DNA of 11,852 bases from an uncultured Porphyromonadaceae bacterium. GTDB taxonomy: Bacteria; Bacteroidota; Bacteroidia; Bacteroidales; Muribaculaceae. The stretch covers positions 1 through 11,852 of the forward strand of contig URZG01000048.1 of assembly GCA_900552325.1 (NCBI GenBank), read 5' to 3'. The notes beneath the pieces are model-generated. The model was not told the DNA's origin and did no database searches. It saw only the letters and a list, made by a program, of their open reading frames with translations. This document shows, one piece after another, positions 8,073 to 11,852 of the stretch (within the stretch, counting starts at the first letter, position 1; each line of letters begins with the position of its first letter). The position numbers and the translations under genes were made by a program.

Positions 8073-9958
8073 TAATCAAAAAACTGTCTCTCATAGCCCT
8101 CGGCGTGGCCGCCTCAGCGGCATCGCTCGCGGCGGCGAAGAAAGCACCCCTCGTATCGAACATCGAGCCCCCCTACTGGTGGGTGGGCATGGCCTCCGAC
8201 ACCCTTCAGCTCATGGTGGAGGGTCCCGGCATCGCCGACGCCGAAGTGACGGCCACCTATCCCGGGGTGAAGATCGTGGAGGAGATGAAGCCCGGCTCAC
8301 CCGACTACAAACTCCTCTACCTCACAGTGGCCCCCGACACGAAACCGGGCGACGTGCCCCTGAATTTCACGCTGGGGAAACGCTCGCAGAAAGTGGACTA
8401 CGCCCTCAAGGCACGCGACCGCAAGCCGGAGGACTACAAGGGCTTCGACGCCTCCGACGTGCTCTATCTCATAATGCCCGACCGGTTCGCCCGCACCGAA
8501 CCGCAGGGTAAGGAGAAAAACCTCGAATATGAAGGGCTGGAATATGCCGTGAAGCCCGACCGCACCGACCACAACGGGCGCCACGGCGGCAACATACAGG
8601 GGATAATAGACCATCTGGACTACATCGACTCGCTCGGCGTTACAGCCATCTGGGTATGCCCGGTGCTCGAGAACGACATGCCCGGCGGCTCATACCACGG
8701 ATACGCCACAACCGACTACTACCGCATCGACCCCCGTTTCGGCACCAACGAGCAGTGGCAGACCCTCGTGGCCGAGGCGCAGAAGCGCGGCATAAAGGTG
8801 GTGATGGACATGATCTTCAACCACTCCGGCTCCAACCACCGCTGGATGAAGAACTCCCCCTCGCCCGACTGGTACAACCACCCCGCCGGCGACGAGATGA
8901 CGAACTTCCGCCTGACCACCATCCACGACCCCTACGTGTCGGACTATGACCTCGACCACACAGTCAACGCCTGGTTCGTGCCCTCCATGCCCGACCTCAA
9001 CCAGCGCAACCCCCACCTGATGCGCTACCTCACCCAGAACTCCATCTGGTGGGTGGAGTCATCGAAAATCAACGGCATACGCATGGACACCTACCCCTAC
9101 GCCGACATCAACGGCATGGCCTCCTGGGCAAAGGACCTGCTCCGCGAGTACCCCGCGTTCAACATCGTGGGCGAGTGCTGGTATGCCAACGAGGCCGGTT
9201 CGGCTTTCTGGCAGCGCGGCAACCGCCTCAACCACGTGGAGACAAACCTCCCCACGGTGATGGATTTCTGGCTCACCATCAACGGGCGCAAAGCCTTCAA
9301 CTCGCAGACCGATCCCTGGAACGGCCTCAACAACCTCTATGACCATCTGGCTCAGGATTTCCTCTTCCCCGACCCGCAGCGCATCCTGACCTTCCTCGAC
9401 AACCACGACACCGACCGCTTCCTGGCCGAAATGCCGGCCGACACCGTGTCCCTCGGCCCCTGGAAGCAGGCTATCGCCTTCCTCCTCACCTCGCGCGGCA
9501 TACCGCAGATATATTACGGCACCGAGCTGCTGATGAACGGCTCCAAAGAGGGCTCCGACGGCTATGTGCGCCGCGACTTCCCCGGCGGATTCCCCGGCGA
9601 CACCGTGTCGGCCTTCACCCCCGAAGGGCGCACCGATGTGCAGAACGACGCTTTCAGCTACCTGCAGAAAATCCTGCGCTGGCGACGCGGCGACGCCAAC
9701 GAAGTGATAGCCCGCGGATCGCTCAAACACTTCATGCCCCAGAACGGCATCTACGCCTTCCGCCGCGCCCTGGGCGACAAGGAGGTTATCGTGCTTCTCA
9801 ACGGCAACGACACCCCGCAGACCGTGACGATGGAGCGCACTCTCGAAGTGCTCCCCTACGGCACACGCCTGCACGACGTGATTTCCGACACCGAGGTGGA
9901 GATCACCCCCGAGATGACCTTCGCCCCGCGCCAGGTGATGATACTCCAGAACTTCTGA
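8069..9958 (+). CDS. susA: Periplasmic GH13 neopullulanase / cyclomaltodextrinase-type alpha-amylase, SusA-like
   Basis: This 629-residue enzyme hydrolyses alpha-1,4-glucans such as maltooligosaccharides and pullulan. Residues 1-22 are a Sec signal peptide without a lipobox, so it should be periplasmic like Bacteroides SusA, which has a similar length (about 617). An N-terminal cyclomaltodextrinase-type beta domain (about 25-115) precedes the GH13 barrel, which opens with DVLYLIMPDRFAR at 130. All conserved GH13 regions are present: region I DMIFNH (247-252), region V MPDLN (307-311), region II GIRMD with nucleophile D340, region III VGEC with acid/base E369, and region IV FLDNHD with stabiliser D447. 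A C-terminal beta domain closes the protein (about 545-629). The enzyme should be active. It shares an ATGA overlap with the upstream lipoprotein gene. No SusC/SusD pair is in the window, so this may not be the classic sus locus. Confidence 0.92.
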   Translation: MIIKKLSLIALGVAASAASLAAAKKAPLVSNIEPPYWWVGMASDTLQLMVEGPGIADAEVTATYPGVKIVEEMKPGSPDYKLLYLTVAPDTKPGDVPLNFTLGKRSQKVDYALKARDRKPEDYKGFDASDVLYLIMPDRFARTEPQGKEKNLEYEGLEYAVKPDRTDHNGRHGGNIQGIIDHLDYIDSLGVTAIWVCPVLENDMPGGSYHGYATTDYYRIDPRFGTNEQWQTLVAEAQKRGIKVVMDMIFNHSGSNHRWMKNSPSPDWYNHPAGDEMTNFRLTTIHDPYVSDYDLDHTVNAWFVPSMPDLNQRNPHLMRYLTQNSIWWVESSKINGIRMDTYPYADINGMASWAKDLLREYPAFNIVGECWYANEAGSAFWQRGNRLNHVETNLPTVMDFWLTINGRKAFNSQTDPWNGLNNLYDHLAQDFLFPDPQRILTFLDNHDTDRFLAEMPADTVSLGPWKQAIAFLLTSRGIPQIYYGTELLMNGSKEGSDGYVRRDFPGGFPGDTVSAFTPEGRTDVQNDAFSYLQKILRWRRGDANEVIARGSLKHFMPQNGIYAFRRALGDKEVIVLLNGNDTPQTVTMERTLEVLPYGTRLHDVISDTEVEITPEMTFAPRQVMILQNF

Positions 9959-9973
9959 CCTCAAACGTAAGTT

Positions 9974-10471
9974 ATGAAGATAGGCATCCTTTCCGACACC
10001 CATTCCACCTGGGACGACCGCTACGCCCTCCATTTCGCCGGGTGTGACGAGATATGGCACGCCGGCGACATCGGCTGCATCGACATCGTGGAACGGCTGC
10101 GCGGCGTGGCCCCGGTGGTGCGCGCCGTCAGCGGCAACATCGACTCGGGGGTGGTGAGGCGCACCTGCCCCGAGGAACTGGTGTTCGAGGCCGGAGGGAT
10201 GCGTGTGCTTCTCCGCCACATCGGCGGCTATCCCGGCCGTTACTCCACCGGGATGGCCGCCCGGCTGGAGGAGGTGCGGCCGCACCTTATGGTCTGCGGC
10301 CACAGCCACATACTCAAGGTGATGTACGACAACCGCTACGGCCTGCTCCACATCAACCCCGGAGCCGCCGGCACCGCCGGATGGCAGACGCGACGCACAC
10401 TGGTGCGCCTGCAGATCAACGACGGCATCCCCTCCGACCTCGAAGTTATAGAATTCGGCACCGCCAAATGA
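9974..10471 (+). CDS. Metallophosphoesterase of the YfcE/MJ0936 family
   Basis: This 165-residue protein has the short form typical of YfcE/MJ0936-like calcineurin-fold phosphodiesterases. The metal-binding signature is complete: D8 and H10 in SDTH, D32 in HAGDIG, N55 in SGNID, H82 in RHIGGY, and H110 and H112 in CGHSH, followed by HINPGA. The usual GNCD motif reads GNID here, which keeps the metal-ligand asparagine. There is no signal peptide, so it is cytoplasmic, unlike its neighbours. It begins 15 bases after the neopullulanase stop and ends 9 bases before the SPOR-like lipoprotein, consistent with one transcript. The physiological substrate of this family is generally unclear. Confidence 0.9.
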   Translation: MKIGILSDTHSTWDDRYALHFAGCDEIWHAGDIGCIDIVERLRGVAPVVRAVSGNIDSGVVRRTCPEELVFEAGGMRVLLRHIGGYPGRYSTGMAARLEEVRPHLMVCGHSHILKVMYDNRYGLLHINPGAAGTAGWQTRRTLVRLQINDGIPSDLEVIEFGTAK

Positions 10472-10480
10472 CAAACGGAC

Positions 10481-10993
10481 ATGAAACTCACTGACATACT
10501 CCTGCCGGCCATAGCCGCCGCCCTGCTCCTGACAGCCGCAGGGTGCAAGACCACCGAAGCAAACTACCGCGCGGCCTACGAGAAGGCCGTGGCCAAACAG
10601 CGCGAAGGGCTTACCGAAGAGGAGCTCCAGGGATTCGAGCGCGAGAAAGCCGTGCGCAAAAGCGTATGGCGCGGCGACTCCATACCCCTCCGCGCCGCCT
10701 ACGCCAACACCGTGGCCGAAACCGAGGAGACCACCGCGGCCGGCCGCTACAACATCATAGTGGCGGAATTCACGCAGCGCTTCAACGCCGTGAGCGCCGC
10801 CGACCGCGCCCGCTCCGCCGGCTATACCGGCACCCGTGTGCTGATCGACAACGCCAAGCGCTACTACGTGTCGGCGGCCTCCGCCGCCACCCTCGACTCG
10901 GCGGTGGTGCTGCTGCGCGACACCGAAGCCGCGCCCCCCATGCCCATGCGCACCCCCTGCCCCTACATCCTCGAGAAGCTCGGCTCCCGCTAA
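10481..10993 (+). CDS. Small lipoprotein with a C-terminal SPOR-like domain
   Basis: This 170-residue protein has a lipoprotein signal with lipobox TAAGC (acylated C22). The mature N-terminus begins KTTEANYRAAYEKA and continues as a charged, helical, probably coiled linker to about residue 80. Residues about 88-150 (RYNIIVAEFTQRFNA ... YYVSAASAATLDSAV) match the beta-alpha-beta layout of SPOR domains, which bind peptidoglycan stripped of stem peptides at division sites. A role linking the outer membrane to the cell wall or septum is therefore inferred. The C-terminus is Pro- and Met-rich (PPMPMRTPCPYI), which is typical of Bacteroidota homologues whose last residues extend past the domain. 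It lies 9 bases after the phosphoesterase gene. The lipoprotein call is firm; the SPOR call is by eye and moderate. Confidence 0.7.
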   Translation: MKLTDILLPAIAAALLLTAAGCKTTEANYRAAYEKAVAKQREGLTEEELQGFEREKAVRKSVWRGDSIPLRAAYANTVAETEETTAAGRYNIIVAEFTQRFNAVSAADRARSAGYTGTRVLIDNAKRYYVSAASAATLDSAVVLLRDTEAAPPMPMRTPCPYILEKLGSR

Positions 10994-11049
10994 TTATATA
11001 AGAATTATAAGATTTATAAGACTTATAAAACTTATAAGATTTATAAAAT
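10994..11049 (+). repeat. AT-rich 9-bp tandem repeat (TTATAARAY), five units plus a degenerate leading unit
   Basis: Copies of TTATAA start at 11005, 11014, 11023, 11032 and 11041, exactly 9 bases apart. The five units follow the consensus TTATAARAY and are preceded by a related 11-base unit at 10994-11004. The array fills most of the 77-base gap between the SPOR-like lipoprotein gene and the cardiolipin synthase gene, and stops 21 bases before the latter's ATG. It stands out sharply from the roughly 60% GC surroundings. It could change length by slippage and so alter expression of the downstream gene, or mark a junction between transcripts. No TAnnTTTG box or stem-loop terminator was found in the gap. 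Confidence 0.9.
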
Positions 11050-11070
11050 TTACCCCGCAAACCATCCACG

Positions 11071-11852
11071 ATGAACCTCAGCGACTACATAAACCTCACC
11101 TGGGTGTGGTGGACCGTCACCCTCGTCTACGCCGCCGTGATACTCTCCACAGTGGTCGTGGTGGTGTCGGAGAACCGCAACCCCGTCAAATCGCTGGCGT
11201 GGGTCACCGTGCTCCTCGTGGTGCCGGGGCTCGGGCTGATACTCTACATCGTGTTCGGGCGCAACATACAGAGCAAGCGCCGCATCTCGCGGCGCAACCG
11301 CAGGCGCCTGCGGCGAATGGGCGACACCCGCGGGCGCATACGTCTCAGCGCCATAGGGTCGTCGCGTCCGCGCTCGCAGCTTGCCCACCTGGCCTACTCG
11401 CTGTGCGGCGCCGAACTTTACGACGGCTGCGACGCGCAGGTGTTCGACAACGGCACCGACAAGTTCGAGGCTCTGCTGGCCGACATACGCACCGCCCGCT
11501 CCTACATCAATACTACATCATCGCCGACGACAAGATAGGCACCGCCCTGGCACGCGCCCTCGAGGAACGGGCACGCGCCGGAGTGCGCGTGCGCGTGATC
11601 TACGACCACGTAGGCTCCTTCAAGGCCCGCAACTCCTTCTTCAAGTCCATGCGCGCCGCCGGGGTGGAGGTCTACCCCTTCTTCAAGGTGGTGTTCCCCT
11701 TCTTCGGTACCCGCATCAACTGGCGCAACCACCGCAAGATAGTGGTCATCGACGGCCGCGTGGGCTACATCGGCGGCATGAACGTGGCCGACCGCTACAT
11801 CACCGGCGGCAACTTCCCCTCCTGGCGCGACCTGCACCTGCGCGTGGAGGGC
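11071..11852 (+). pseudogene. cls: Cardiolipin synthase / phospholipase D family gene, frameshifted near 11510, right end outside window
   Basis: The product makes cardiolipin by condensing phosphatidylglycerol molecules at the inner membrane. The first frame gives 155 residues: two membrane segments (about 10-34 and 43-63) as in the PLDc_N domain, a very basic stretch at about 69-82 (KRRISRRNRRRLRR), and FEALLADIRTARSYIN at 132-147. It then runs into TTSSPTTR and stops at 11536-11538. The expected continuation lies in another frame from 11511 to the right edge with no stop: YYIIADDKIGTALARALEE, and the first HKD motif with H at 11730, then K and D (NHRKIVVIDG), followed by GYIGGMNVADRY. The normal Ile/Leu-Glu pair before YYI is absent, which suits loss of 7 bases rather than 1. 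The second HKD motif lies beyond the window. The gene is either broken in this strain or affected by a sequence or assembly error. The identity is certain; the broken state depends on the reads. Confidence 0.88.

Noticed and set aside
9059..10474. 471-codon minus-strand open frame across the neopullulanase and phosphoesterase genes
   Set aside because: It lies opposite two genes with complete catalytic motifs and spans their boundary. Its composition is rich in His, Val, Gly and Ala with no domain signal.
10994..11049. Possible CRISPR array
   Set aside because: The units are only 9 bases, directly adjacent and without unique spacers, so this is a simple tandem repeat.
10782..11069. 95-codon minus-strand open frame with a YKSYKFYKS repeat
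   Set aside because: The repeated peptide is just the translation of the 9-bp AT-rich tandem repeat, and the rest is antisense to the SPOR-like lipoprotein gene.

Overview
The window looks like chromosomal DNA from a GC-rich member of the Bacteroidales, most likely a gut Muribaculaceae-type organism. That placement is an inference from gene content and signals. The signals are a secreted neopullulanase of the SusA type, lipoproteins with Bacteroidota-style lipoboxes, a multidomain surface protein of choice-of-anchor-J and fibronectin III modules, TAnnTTTG-type promoter boxes, and starts without clear Shine-Dalgarno sequences. Coding is dense: no gap exceeds 160 bases, and I saw no tRNA, rRNA, CRISPR array or insertion sequence.

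Layout. The minus strand from base 4413 to the left edge is one uninterrupted reading frame of at least 1,471 codons, still open at base 1. It encodes a large exported protein built from repeated beta-sandwich modules. A 151-base divergent intergenic region (4414-4564) separates it from a plus-strand cluster and carries a candidate promoter for each direction plus an operator-like palindrome. The cluster runs in order: an exported papain-fold (C1B/bleomycin hydrolase-like) peptidase (4565-5803); a lipoprotein with a probable six-hairpin glycosidase fold and a C-terminal carbohydrate-binding-like domain (5820-8072); a periplasmic GH13 neopullulanase/alpha-amylase of the SusA type (8069-9958, ATGA overlap with the preceding gene); a YfcE/MJ0936-like metallophosphoesterase (9974-10471); and a small SPOR-like lipoprotein (10481-10993). 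After a 77-base AT-rich gap holding a 9-bp tandem repeat comes a cardiolipin synthase gene (11071 to the right edge) that is frameshifted near 11510.

How the genes may work together. Gaps of 16, -4, 15 and 9 bases suggest that 4565-10993 is a single transcript. The lipoprotein and the neopullulanase are the tightest pair and plausibly handle alpha-glucans at the outer membrane and in the periplasm, without any SusC/SusD pair in view. The peptidase and the SPOR-like lipoprotein also act in the envelope, so the cluster looks like an envelope and periplasm housekeeping/nutrition operon. The phosphoesterase is probably cytoplasmic.

The points most worth a second look are the frameshifted cardiolipin synthase, the exact 9-bp repeat in front of it, the apparently divergent active-site region of the six-hairpin lipoprotein, the operator-like element at the peptidase promoter, and the domain architecture of the large surface protein.
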